From NCBI GenBank assembly GCA_963755435.1, contig CAVWJX010000011.1:372001-436000 (forward strand): DNA of 64,000 nt. The letters are read 5' to 3'. Positions 16,339 to 23,657 of the stretch are shown piece after piece. This DNA comes from AP-15 sp963755435 (lineage in GTDB: Bacteria > Pseudomonadota > Alphaproteobacteria > ATCC43930 > CGMCC-115725). The translations under genes were made by a program, and so were the position numbers. Positions within the stretch are counted from its first letter, which is position 1; each line of letters begins with the position of its first letter. The notes under the pieces are model-generated. The model searched no databases. It saw only the letters and a program-made list of their open reading frames with translations, and had not been told where the DNA came from.

Positions 16339-17755
16339 GGACCCAGGTATCCTTCGAGCCGCCGCCCTGCGAGGAGTTGACGACGAGCGAGCCGCGGCGC
16401 AGCGCCACCCGGGTCAACCCGCCGGGCAATACCCAGGTGCTGGAGCCGGTGACCGCGAACGGCCGCAGATCGACATGGCGCGCTTCGATGCGGCCATCGA
16501 CCAGGGTTGGCGCCACCGACAGGTTGATGCAGGGTTGGCTGATATAGTTCGAGGGGTCGGCGAGAAGCTTCGCGCGGCAATCGTCGAGCTCGGCCCGGCT
16601 CGCCTTGGGACCGACGGTGATGCCGTAGCCGCCGGCTTCGCCGACCGGCTTGACCACCAGTTCGGCCAGGTGGTCGAGGGTGTAGCGCAGGGCTTGCGGC
16701 TCGCGGCAGATATGGGTCTCGACGTTATGCAGAATGGCCTCCTCGCCGAGGTAATAGCGGATAATCCGCGGCACATAGGCATAGACTGCCTTGTCATCGG
16801 CGACGCCGGTGCCGATCGCATTGGCCAGGCCGAGATTGCCGGCGCGATAGGCCCGCATCAGCCCGCGCACCCCGAGCTTGCTTTCGGCAATGAATGCCTC
16901 GGGGTCGAGAAAATCGTCGTTAATGCGGCGATAGATCACGTCGACGCGAGCAAGCCCGCCGGTTGTACGCATCCACACACGCTCGTCCTCGACCACCAGA
17001 TCGGGGCCCTCGACCAGCGGCACACCCATCTCTCGCGCCAGAAAGACGTGCTCGAAATAGGCTGAGTTGTAGGTGCCCGGCGACAGCAGCACGACTTGCG
17101 GATCGGCGACGCCGGGCGGCGCCAGCTCCTGCAGCGCGGCGATCAGCCTGGCGCCGTAATTGTCGATCGGGCGCAAGCCGATATCATCGAGCAGATCGGG
17201 GAAGGCACGCAGCATCATGTGCCGGTTCTCGACGACGTAGCTGACGCCCGAGGGTGTGCGCGCATTGTCCTCAAGCACCAGAAAGGCACCCTTCTCGTCG
17301 CGCACGATGTCGGTGCCGCAGATGTTGACATAGGCCTTGTGCGGGATCTCGACGCCCCTCATCAGCGGCCGGTAGTTGTGATTGCCGAGGATCAGATCGG
17401 CCGGGACGACGCCGTCGCGCAGGATTTTCTGGTCGTGATAGATGTCGTCGAGCAGCAGGTTGAGCGCGGTGATGCGCTGGATGATGCCGCTTTCGAGATG
17501 GTGCCACTCGGCCGCCGAGAGCACCCGCGGCAACACGTCGAACGGCAGGATGCGGTCGATCGTCTTGGCGTCGGAATAGACGGTGAAGGTGATCCCGAGA
17601 TTATAGAGTTCGGCATTGGCGGCGGCGGCGCGCTCCTTCAGCGCCTCGATCGACAGCGTGGCCAGACGCTGCCTGACCGCGGCGCTCGCCGGATTGCCCA
17701 GCATCTCGCAGTAGAAGCCCTTCGGATCGTAACCATCAAGGATCGAGCGGCCCAT
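16331..17755 (-). CDS. Circularly permuted ATP-grasp protein (COG2308)
   Basis: A 474-residue member of the circularly permuted ATP-grasp group, predicted to form amide bonds from carboxylate and amine substrates using ATP. Visible family segments include GNHNYRPLMRGVEIP, FLVLEDNARTPSGVSYV, VVLLSPGTYNSAYFEH, DVIYRRINDDFLDP and VVKPVGEAGGYGI. The start is taken at ATG 17755 (MGRSILDGYDP), where family similarity begins; the frame stays open upstream to 17962 but that part has no family features. It is the first gene of the module with alpha-E and transglutaminase. The substrate is unknown. Confidence 0.92.
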   Translation of the reverse strand: MGRSILDGYDPKGFYCEMLGNPASAAVRQRLATLSIEALKERAAAANAELYNLGITFTVYSDAKTIDRILPFDVLPRVLSAAEWHHLESGIIQRITALNLLLDDIYHDQKILRDGVVPADLILGNHNYRPLMRGVEIPHKAYVNICGTDIVRDEKGAFLVLEDNARTPSGVSYVVENRHMMLRAFPDLLDDIGLRPIDNYGARLIAALQELAPPGVADPQVVLLSPGTYNSAYFEHVFLAREMGVPLVEGPDLVVEDERVWMRTTGGLARVDVIYRRINDDFLDPEAFIAESKLGVRGLMRAYRAGNLGLANAIGTGVADDKAVYAYVPRIIRYYLGEEAILHNVETHICREPQALRYTLDHLAELVVKPVGEAGGYGITVGPKASRAELDDCRAKLLADPSNYISQPCINLSVAPTLVDGRIEARHVDLRPFAVTGSSTWVLPGGLTRVALRRGSLVVNSSQGGGSKDTWVLG

Positions 17756-17968
17756 GAAACTCCCGAATACTCTGCTGCCTCGAAGCCAAGCAATTCCGCG
17801 CCAACGAACTAAACTCGCACTCGGCGGGTCCAGCAACCTCAAATTGATCAAACTTTCAGCATCGAGGCACGTTTCGATCAGATCGGTCGCAGTCCTCGGT
17901 CCGACGTCGGGAGCGAAGCGGCGCAATCTCGGGCCGCGAACGCCACCAGTGTTATGTAGCAAGCGCCA

Positions 17969-18547
17969 TCAAACCGGCACGCTGATAATGTCTCGGTAAG
18001 CATACTCGATCAGGTCGCGCACAACTTCGAGTAACCCGCCCCATGGCGCGGTATCGAATGGATCAGCATGGGCGGCACGATTCCTGATCTCAATCAGGGT
18101 CATCGGAGGCTCAGAGATGAGGGCTTTACGAGGCGTTCCCACTCGGGTCTTTCGGGCCTCATCGGTTTCGTAGAGGTTCATAACCACCGCCCCACCACAT
18201 TTCTGCACGATCGGTAGCTTGTCGTCCGAAAGGGCGTCGTTTTCGACTAGGTATTTCAGTAGCTCAGGAAATGTAACGCGACCCGTGTGGCGAATTTTGA
18301 AGGCATAACGCTCTCTCAGGGCAAGCTCCAAGGATGCCAGCGCCGCCAGTTCACCAAGCTTGATGAAGTCGAAGTGAATCCAAGCCCAGAAGTACGCCCT
18401 CTGAGCACGCCGATATCTATCGGAAATGAACTCCGGAATTATGGCAATTATCCCGTTGAGAAAGCCGAATGGGTAGTGTGGATTGCTCTGGCGAACGCGA
18501 CGATGCTGAGATCGGCACTGGCGCGCCTTGTCTAGGCGCGCCGTCAC
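17969..18547 (-). CDS. Hypothetical helical protein with an RX4H motif
   Basis: 192 residues from a GTG that overlaps the stop of the upstream gene by four bases (GTGA). The segment AYFWAWIHFDFIKLGELAALASLELALRERY is strongly helical. Near the C-terminus, IEIRNRAAHADPFD contains R-X4-H, the pattern of HEPN-type RNases, embedded in a helix. I do not recognise a named family. The HEPN link is an inference from one motif and the all-helical character. It is the last gene of a three-gene operon (19625 to 17969) in a less GC-rich accessory island next to an IS element, so a defence or toxin role is possible but unproven. Confidence 0.6.
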   Translation of the reverse strand: MTARLDKARQCRSQHRRVRQSNPHYPFGFLNGIIAIIPEFISDRYRRAQRAYFWAWIHFDFIKLGELAALASLELALRERYAFKIRHTGRVTFPELLKYLVENDALSDDKLPIVQKCGGAVVMNLYETDEARKTRVGTPRKALISEPPMTLIEIRNRAAHADPFDTAPWGGLLEVVRDLIEYAYRDIISVPV

Positions 18548-19318
18548 CGGATGAGGCCGGATCGTCTAGCTACTATCTCCGTCTCTTCCACAATGGACCT
18601 TATGATGTCGGCTATAGCGAAGAGGTGCGGCACCGCTGGCTCGCCGGCGAGCGGACCGATTGGGCCGAAGGCTATGTGAAAGGCAACTTCGAAATTGTAT
18701 TGAGGTTCTGCATCGATGGGAGCCGAGAAGTAGCAGATCTCGTTTTTTTTGCGGTCCCACACATGCGGGTGGACCGTGCTGCCGGATGGCAATTGCTCCG
18801 GCCGAATATCGGCGTAGGCGCTCTCAAGTCCAACGCTGGTCAGAAAGCGGTGCTTGCCGCTGTTGCAGAGTTTGTTGAGAACCCAGACGGCACCTCCTCC
18901 CCTATTGCCTCCCTTGTACGGCTGGAGCGACCGAAAGAACGCCAGGATGTCCGCTGGCAGGTCTTTACAGCGGCCTCGGCCTATCACGTCCGTTTCGAGC
19001 TTCGCGGCGGTGTCGGCGACAGGGAAATAGCTGGATTTGGGTTCCCGTTTTCCGCCAAGGACCGCAGCTTCGTATCCAAGGTAGTCGAGGGACGCCCGGA
19101 GGTGTTCGATAATCTCGACAACCCAAAGGTCGAAGACTGCTGGGATGTGTTTTATCAGCCGGCATTTGTAAGTTTTTGTCAGGCCATCCGAACTCAGGCT
19201 CGGCGAGAAAGATATAAGGGTGACTTTCCCAAAAGGCTTTCCCTTCGTTTTTGAGCGCGTCGAGCAATTCCTTTACGCGTCCGACCCTGACTTTCGCACT
19301 TAAGAAAGGTTCGGTCAT
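18544..19318 (-). pseudogene. Hypothetical protein with an N-S-G-K-H-R motif, frameshifted at an A5 run
   Basis: The N-terminal part starts at ATG 19318 (MTEPFLSAKVRVGRVKELLD) and the rest lies in another frame: KTYKCRLIKHIPAVFDLW, EIIEHLRASLDYLGYEA, VWVLNKLCNSGKHRFL. The pieces join if one base is changed at the A5 run on the minus strand (T5 at 19173-19177). The corrected protein is about 258 residues and resembles a common family of bacterial hypotheticals carrying an LNxLxNxxKHR helix. It is spaced four bases from the gene before it and overlaps the next by four. It may be a true pseudogene or a homopolymer error. The opposite-strand frame here is a shadow. Confidence 0.65.
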
Positions 19319-19322
19319 ATGG

Positions 19323-19625
19323 CTATTCACTATGGGCCTGAATGGATGTGGAACCAGGAGCGGCCGGAAGCCATTGAGGCTCGTCGTCAAGTGACAGAAG
19401 CCTACATTCGATACCGTGCTCGTGTGCGCCAGCGACAAGAAGACCAAGCGGCAGCGGATCAATACGCATATTCACCAGCCAGACATTTTCGCTTAGCCGT
19501 TCGACACCTGCGAGCGGCTGTAACTTGTTGGAGACGTAGCCGATAAATGCCTGCCAGTTTTGCGGAATCGGGCTGTATCTGCCGCCGGAGATAGGGGCTG
19601 TAGCAACAAACAGCATACTGTGCAT
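19323..19625 (-). CDS. Small hypothetical protein, first gene of island operon A
   Basis: A 100-residue protein starting at ATG 19625, eight bases after AGGAG. Residues NVWLVNMRIDPLPLGLLVAGAHEHGIECRLLSLDDEPQWLP have the look of a small conserved bacterial protein family. I recall similar short hypotheticals in other alphaproteobacteria but cannot name one. The gene ends four bases before the next start, so it is in an operon with the KHR-motif gene and the RX4H gene. No signal peptide or membrane segment is apparent. Confidence 0.55.
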   Translation of the reverse strand: MHSMLFVATAPISGGRYSPIPQNWQAFIGYVSNKLQPLAGVERLSENVWLVNMRIDPLPLGLLVAGAHEHGIECRLLSLDDEPQWLPAAPGSTSIQAHSE

Positions 19626-19716
19626 AGGTTTCGCTCCTAGTGTGTCTCCGCAACGCCTAGGATAGCGGAAGGCGGGACTGGGTGCGAATCCGGTCCCGCC
19701 GTGCTACATTATCCCC

Positions 19717-19896
19717 ATGAAATCGAAGCCGCCGCCCAAGCCCGACGAAATCGTAGAGCTGCCCGACGCATGGGAGCGATTCGAGAAGGCTTTCGACACT
19801 GTGATGAAGGCGAAGCCCAAGCCGGCCCAGACTAAGAAGCCCCGCGCGCCTTCGCCAGCACGCGGCGGAAAGCGCGGCGGGACAAAGCCGGCTTAG
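19717..19896 (+). CDS. 59-residue basic protein, probable IS passenger
   Basis: MKSKPPPKPDEIVELPDAWE... continues to a lysine-, proline- and glycine-rich basic tail ending in GGTKPA. The start is ATG 19717. Its stop overlaps the transposase stop by three bases on the opposite strand, so the two genes are convergent within the same element. Similar small proteins with a short acidic/aromatic stretch and a basic tail accompany some IS1595-type transposases. The function is unknown; an accessory or silencing role in transposition is a guess. Confidence 0.55.
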   Translation: MKSKPPPKPDEIVELPDAWERFEKAFDTVMKAKPKPAQTKKPRAPSPARGGKRGGTKPA

Positions 19897-20816
19897 ATGT
19901 TCGGCCGCTGATCAGGCCGCCGATAGGTAAGCCGCTTGCCATAGATGCCGGCGGCGGCAATCTCGGTGCGCTCCATATCGGAGTAGCCGAGCGCGACGCG
20001 ATGGTTGTAGCGGAAATCGAACTCGGCGGCGTAGCGATGCAAATGGGCTTCGCTTACCCAATGATAGACGCCGACGATGCCGCGCTTGAGAATGCTGAAA
20101 TAGCCTTCTACCGTGTTTGTATGCCAGAAGTAGGCGCGAACGTACTCCTCAGCCGAGTGATTGACCGTGCCGTGGCCAGAGAACTCGCGGCCGATCGTCG
20201 GATAGACCGTGCTTTCGTCCGTCATTAGATAGCTGGCGCGGTTCACGTGGGTGACGATGATTGGGCGCAGGGTTTGCGCAGTGACGTTGCCGATCGGGAA
20301 GCTGCGGACCTTGCCGTCACGTTCGACCAACGACAGCACTGCGGTTTTCGCTGGCACCCTGTTTTTGCGGTTGCGCGCCTTGCCGCCGACATAGGTTTCG
20401 TCCGCTTCGACAACCTTGCTCGCGCCGCCGAGACCGCCAGGTAGTTTGCCTTCGCGCATCGCCTCGCGAATGCGGTGCATCATAAACCACGCGGTTTTGT
20501 AGCTGCCGCCCATCATGCGGTGCATTTGCAGCGCCGACATGCCTTTCTTGCTGCTATTGAGCAAGTAGATCGCCATGCACCACTTGTGCAGCGGGATTTT
20601 GGAACGCTCGCAGACGGTGTTGACCGTGACGGTGAATTGCTCGCGGCAATTGTTGCACTGAAACAGGCCGGGCCGATGCGCGTTGCCGTGCAGTCGAGTT
20701 ACTGAGGTGGAACCACAGTGTGGGCAGAAGGGGCCATCGGGCCAAATCCGCGCCTCAAACCATGCGCGGGCCGCCTCGTCATTATGGAAGATTGGGTTAT
20801 CGAGATGGCTGGGCAT
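19893..20816 (-). CDS. IS1595-family transposase
   Basis: A 307-residue transposase. A zinc ribbon with Cys31/Cys34 (CPHCG) and Cys54/Cys57 (CNNC) is followed by a helix-turn-helix-like stretch and a DDE-type core. Candidate catalytic residues are Asp139 (VEADETYVGG), Asp200 (LMTDEST) and Glu237 (HTNTVEGYFSILKRG). Its length is normal for IS1595 transposases, with no frameshift, so it may still be active. A clean sigma70-type promoter lies just upstream (20844-20872). No ribosome site closer than the purine-rich AAGCGGAG is visible. Confidence 0.92.
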   Translation of the reverse strand: MPSHLDNPIFHNDEAARAWFEARIWPDGPFCPHCGSTSVTRLHGNAHRPGLFQCNNCREQFTVTVNTVCERSKIPLHKWCMAIYLLNSSKKGMSALQMHRMMGGSYKTAWFMMHRIREAMREGKLPGGLGGASKVVEADETYVGGKARNRKNRVPAKTAVLSLVERDGKVRSFPIGNVTAQTLRPIIVTHVNRASYLMTDESTVYPTIGREFSGHGTVNHSAEEYVRAYFWHTNTVEGYFSILKRGIVGVYHWVSEAHLHRYAAEFDFRYNHRVALGYSDMERTEIAAAGIYGKRLTYRRPDQRPNI

Positions 20817-20839
20817 GGACTCGCTCCGCTTTCTAATGA

Positions 20840-21094
20840 TTAGAGCATATTACACAGCCGATGCTTTGTCAACGGGATAATTGCCGGAATTATTGCGTGT
20901 AAGGATAATCGCAGGATAAATTGTCGCCATTCTGTGATAGTAGAGAAAGAAATGAAACCGCCTGGGTCGCCGGCGGCCGGCCAGGGGATAAGCAAGGGAT
21001 CGCCGCGTCTGTCCAGTGGCAGAATTACGTTGTCAAGAAATGCGGACGCGTCCATACTATTGTCTTCGATCAGAAGTTCGAGACGATCATTCAT
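20840..21094 (-). pseudogene. Third gene of island operon B, 3' end cut by the IS
   Basis: ATG 21094 overlaps the stop of the preceding gene by four bases (ATGA), which suggests a real coupled gene. It begins MNDRLELLIEDNSMDASAFL and continues with an aromatic and proline-rich stretch (PLLIPWPAAGDPGG). The last ten or so residues and the stop come from the promoter end of the IS1595 element, so the native C-terminus has been lost. No family is recognised. Confidence 0.45.
20844..20872 (-). promoter_or_regulatory. Sigma70-type promoter of the transposase
   Basis: On the minus strand, TTGACA (20872-20867) and TATGCT (20849-20844) are separated by 17 bases, about 27 bases before the transposase ATG. 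The -35 is perfect and the -10 differs from consensus at two positions. Confidence 0.7.
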
Positions 21095-21645
21095 GGCGGA
21101 GCGCAATGGCTATAGCTGTTGAACATCCCATCGTCGACGGCGGCCCTGCACAAGGCTTGAAGACAATCACGGTCGCCCCCGCAGCGCTCGTGCTCACTCC
21201 CATACTCGACTGCGCGATCAGAGGCGGTGTTCTCCTGGTGTTGCATCGCCGGGGGTGGCGCGTCTGAGTGGATTTGGTCAACGACGGTATTGTTGCCATC
21301 ATTAAAATTGTTGGGTTGGCTTCGATATAATATTTTGAACACTAGAAACGACCGGCGCGTTGGAAAATCGTTTAGCATAACCAATGCACTACAATGAGCT
21401 ACCCCCCAACTATCAATGCTTAGTAACTCCCGATCGTTTATTTTTTGCACAATTCCTTGCCATGAATCTGGTAAATCCATAAATATTGACACTTGGTCCC
21501 GTGACCACCCTATATTGATAGCTCCGATATTCGATCCTTTTGCTCCACACGGAGGGTATGTTATCGGTTGTGCGGTAGCTGCTCTGAGGCTCGACTTGAG
21601 GCTGATCATAACTGCCGCCGCGAGAGCGAGTGTTTTCAATGTCAC
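21091..21645 (-). CDS. Predicted secreted hypothetical protein
   Basis: 184 residues from GTG 21645, with GGAGG nine bases upstream. The N-terminus MTLKTLALAAAVMISLKSSLRAA looks like a Sec signal peptide with cleavage near ATA-QP. The mature part has several cysteines (YPPCGAKG, VAHCSALV, ERCGGDRDCLQALC), consistent with an exported disulfide-bonded protein. Both ends overlap neighbours by four bases (GTGA upstream, ATGA downstream). Codon use is less GC-rich than the core genes. I do not recognise a family. Confidence 0.55.
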   Translation of the reverse strand: MTLKTLALAAAVMISLKSSLRAATAQPITYPPCGAKGSNIGAINIGWSRDQVSIFMDLPDSWQGIVQKINDRELLSIDSWGVAHCSALVMLNDFPTRRSFLVFKILYRSQPNNFNDGNNTVVDQIHSDAPPPAMQHQENTASDRAVEYGSEHERCGGDRDCLQALCRAAVDDGMFNSYSHCAPP

Positions 21646-21902
21646 CTCACGCGTCCTCCAGCCGCATTTGCGAGTATCCGATTGCTTTCGACGCAGCAGA
21701 GAAGAACCATACCGGGAATTTGCGTCAATTGATCTTTACGGTGATTGATCCCCCAGTCTCCCTGATTCCCATATCGGCCAGACACTGCGCCAGTATATCG
21801 CAGGTGATCTCTTTCCCTTTTTAGTTTTGCCTTGATCAACCGTTTTTCAAGCCGAATCAGTTCGTCATTTACTATCCGTTTGTCAGAGGCTTTGACCAGC
21901 AT
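21642..21902 (-). CDS. Small hypothetical protein, first gene of island operon B
   Basis: 86 residues from ATG 21902. The N-terminal 35 residues (DELIRLEKRLIKAKLKRERD) form a charged, probably coiled-coil helix; the rest has no clear feature. Its stop overlaps the GTG start of the secreted protein gene (GTGA). Nested palindromes lie directly upstream at 21924-21972, where a promoter or operator would be expected. There is no homology that I recognise. Confidence 0.4.
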   Translation of the reverse strand: MLVKASDKRIVNDELIRLEKRLIKAKLKRERDHLRYTGAVSGRYGNQGDWGINHRKDQLTQIPGMVLLCCVESNRILANAAGGRVR

Positions 21903-21923
21903 CGAAGCGCACCCTCGCCGATT

Positions 21924-21972
21924 TTACCGATAATCGGTAACGCTTATATCCACACTTCCTGACATAAGCGTT
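21924..21972. promoter_or_regulatory. Two adjacent palindromes, candidate operator or recombination site
   Basis: TTACCGATAATCGGTAA (21924-21940) is a perfect 17-base palindrome. It runs into a second inverted repeat, AACGCTTAT (21939-21947) and ATAAGCGTT (21964-21972), with a 16-base centre. They sit 22 bases upstream of the first gene of island operon B. A repressor operator or a site for a recombinase are both possible. Confidence 0.5.
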
Positions 21973-22041
21973 AGGAATTTGGTTGAAAATCCTTCGTGGC
22001 GCTACGTCAGGCTTCCGTCGCGCTCACCGCCTCAAATGCGA

Positions 22042-23275
22042 CTAGCGATCCAATCGGTTTGCCGCAATTTTGCCGCCCTTGACCACCAGGGCGATGTTCT
22101 CCGGCTTCTGCAATATCCCGACATCGGCGAGCGGGTCGCCGTTGACGACGACCAGATCGGCGAGCTTGCCCTTTTCGACGGCGCCGAGATCGCGGCCACG
22201 GCCGATACATTCGGCGGCCCAACTGGTCGCCGCGCGCAACGCCTGGAGCGGCGGTCATCCCAGCGCGGACGAGACAGGCGATCTCGATCGCGTTCGGCGG
22301 GTGGCCATGTCCGCCGGCATCGGTGCCGGCGGCGATCTTGACCCCGGCGGCGAGTGCGGCGCGCAGGCTCGCGACATGGTGCTCCTCGAGGTCGCGGGCG
22401 CGCTCGCGCACATGCGGCAGCGGCGATTTGCGGTGGTAGTCGTAGACCGCGAAGGTCGGCACGAAAAAGATGCCCTTGCGCGCCATGCGGTCGAGCAACT
22501 CGGGCTCCTCGTCGAGGTAGCAGCCATGGTCGATCGAATCGACCCCGGCCTCGACCGCGATCTTCAACCCGCGCCCGCCGAGCGCATGACAGATCACCCG
22601 GCGGTCGAGCGCGTGCGCCTCCTCGACCAGGGCTTGCATCTCGTCGAGATTGAAGGCGCCGTCCATCGGCCCGTGCTCGGGCCGCGAGCTGGCGCCGCCG
22701 GTCGTCGCGCATTTGATGACATCGGCCCCGGCCCGCACCACCCGGCGCACCACCGGCCGCACGTCGGCCAGGCTGTTGACGACGCCATCGGGCAAGAGCG
22801 GGTCGTTGGGCACGCAGCACGAGAAGCCGGCCGGGCTGACCCGGTCGCCGATGCCGCCGATCGGCGAGATGATCACCAGCGACAGCACCAGGCGCGGCCC
22901 CTCGATCAGCCCCTCGTCGATCGCCCGCTTGAACCCGGCGTCGAGCCCGGCGGCGTCGCGCACCGTGGTGTAGCCGGCGGCCAGCGTCTGCTCGAGGACC
23001 TTGGCGGTGCGCAGGGTGCGCGTCGTCTGCGGCTCGTCGATGCCCCAGCGCCGGGCCAGATCGTAGCCGTGCATCGCCAGGTGGTCGTGGGTATCGATCA
23101 GCCCCGGCAATAGGGTCATGCCGGACAAATCGATGATATGGGCATCGGCCGCCCAGCCGCCCGAGCCGCCGGTCTCGACCGCCTCGATTTTTTGATCGCG
23201 GATCACCACCGCCGCGTCCCGGATCGGCCCGGCGCCGGTCCCGTCGATCAGCCTTGCTCCCTTCAGCACCAGCAT
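22042..23275 (-). pseudogene. Metal-dependent amidohydrolase (imidazolonepropionase-like), frameshifted
   Basis: Amidohydrolase-superfamily enzyme starting at ATG 23275 behind GGGAG. The metal-site motif GLIDTHDHL, then VIKCATTGGASS, RVICHALGG, SIDHGCYLD and AAGTDAGGHG are all present in one frame to about 22260. The C-terminal continuation LQALRAATSWAAECIGRG and KGKLADLVVVNGDPL is in another frame ending at 22042. One extra base near 22245-22252 explains the break. Corrected length is about 410 residues, normal for the group (prolidase/aryldialkylphosphatase-like). The substrate is unknown. It may be a real mutation or a consensus error; all catalytic parts are intact. Confidence 0.82.
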
Positions 23276-23396
23276 CGCCGCACTCCCGGTAGGCAATCTC
23301 AGAGGCAACGAGCATAGCAGGTGAGCGCAACGGCAGCGCCGCTGCGGCGTGCCGCCTCCACACAATTCCGGATCTTTGTCGAAAGATGTCGTGGGT

Positions 23397-23473
23397 TGGC
23401 GCGCCCGAGAGGAGTCGAACCCCTAACCCCCAGATCCGTAGTCTGGTGCTCTATCCAATTGAGCTACGGGCGC
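23397..23473 (-). tRNA. tRNA-Arg (anticodon ACG)
   Basis: A complete cloverleaf: acceptor GCGCCCG/CGGGCGC, D arm with AGCTCAATTGGATAGAGC, anticodon stem CCAGA/TCTGG with loop CTACGGA (anticodon ACG, read as ICG after deamination), T loop GGTTCGACTCC, discriminator G, and CCA encoded in the genome. Confidence 0.96.
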
Positions 23474-23657
23474 ATATGGCCAAGCGAGCCGGCAATGGCG
23501 GCGACCACAACTACTCCCACATCGCCCGGAAAGGCAAGGCGGATCGGGGCAGCCGGTCGGCGCCCGCGCGAGGGCTGGAGGGCGCGGCTGGATCCGGGCA
23601 CTATGACCGGCGCCGTCGCGACAACGCGGGAGCGGTTACGGCCGGGAGCGGTTACCA

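Larger units (their letters stand above)
19708..20881 (-). mobile_element. IS1595-family insertion sequence (approximate limits)
   Basis: Limits are set by an inverted octamer, ATTATCCC at 19708-19715 and its complement at 20874-20881, which brackets the transposase, its promoter and the small passenger gene. Longer terminal repeats and a target duplication were not found by eye, so the ends are provisional. The element appears to cut the 3' end of the gene starting at 21094. Confidence 0.5.

Noticed and set aside
18469..19254. Long plus-strand open frame of 261 codons across the island
   Set aside because: It is antisense to the KHR-motif gene, which has recognisable motifs and operon spacing; the plus frame has no family-like segments.
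19671..19702. GGCGGGAC...GTCCCGCC hairpin with a GGTGCGAATCC loop resembling a tRNA T arm
   Set aside because: No acceptor, D or anticodon arms can be built around it; the T-loop spacing is wrong. At most a hairpin at the IS edge.
17000..22000. CRISPR array or phage module in the accessory island
   Set aside because: No regularly spaced direct repeats, cas motifs, integrase or phage structural genes are visible.
23397..23473. tRNA-Arg as the attachment site of the island
   Set aside because: No integrase and no second copy of the tRNA 3' end was found, and an unrelated amidohydrolase lies between the tRNA and the island.
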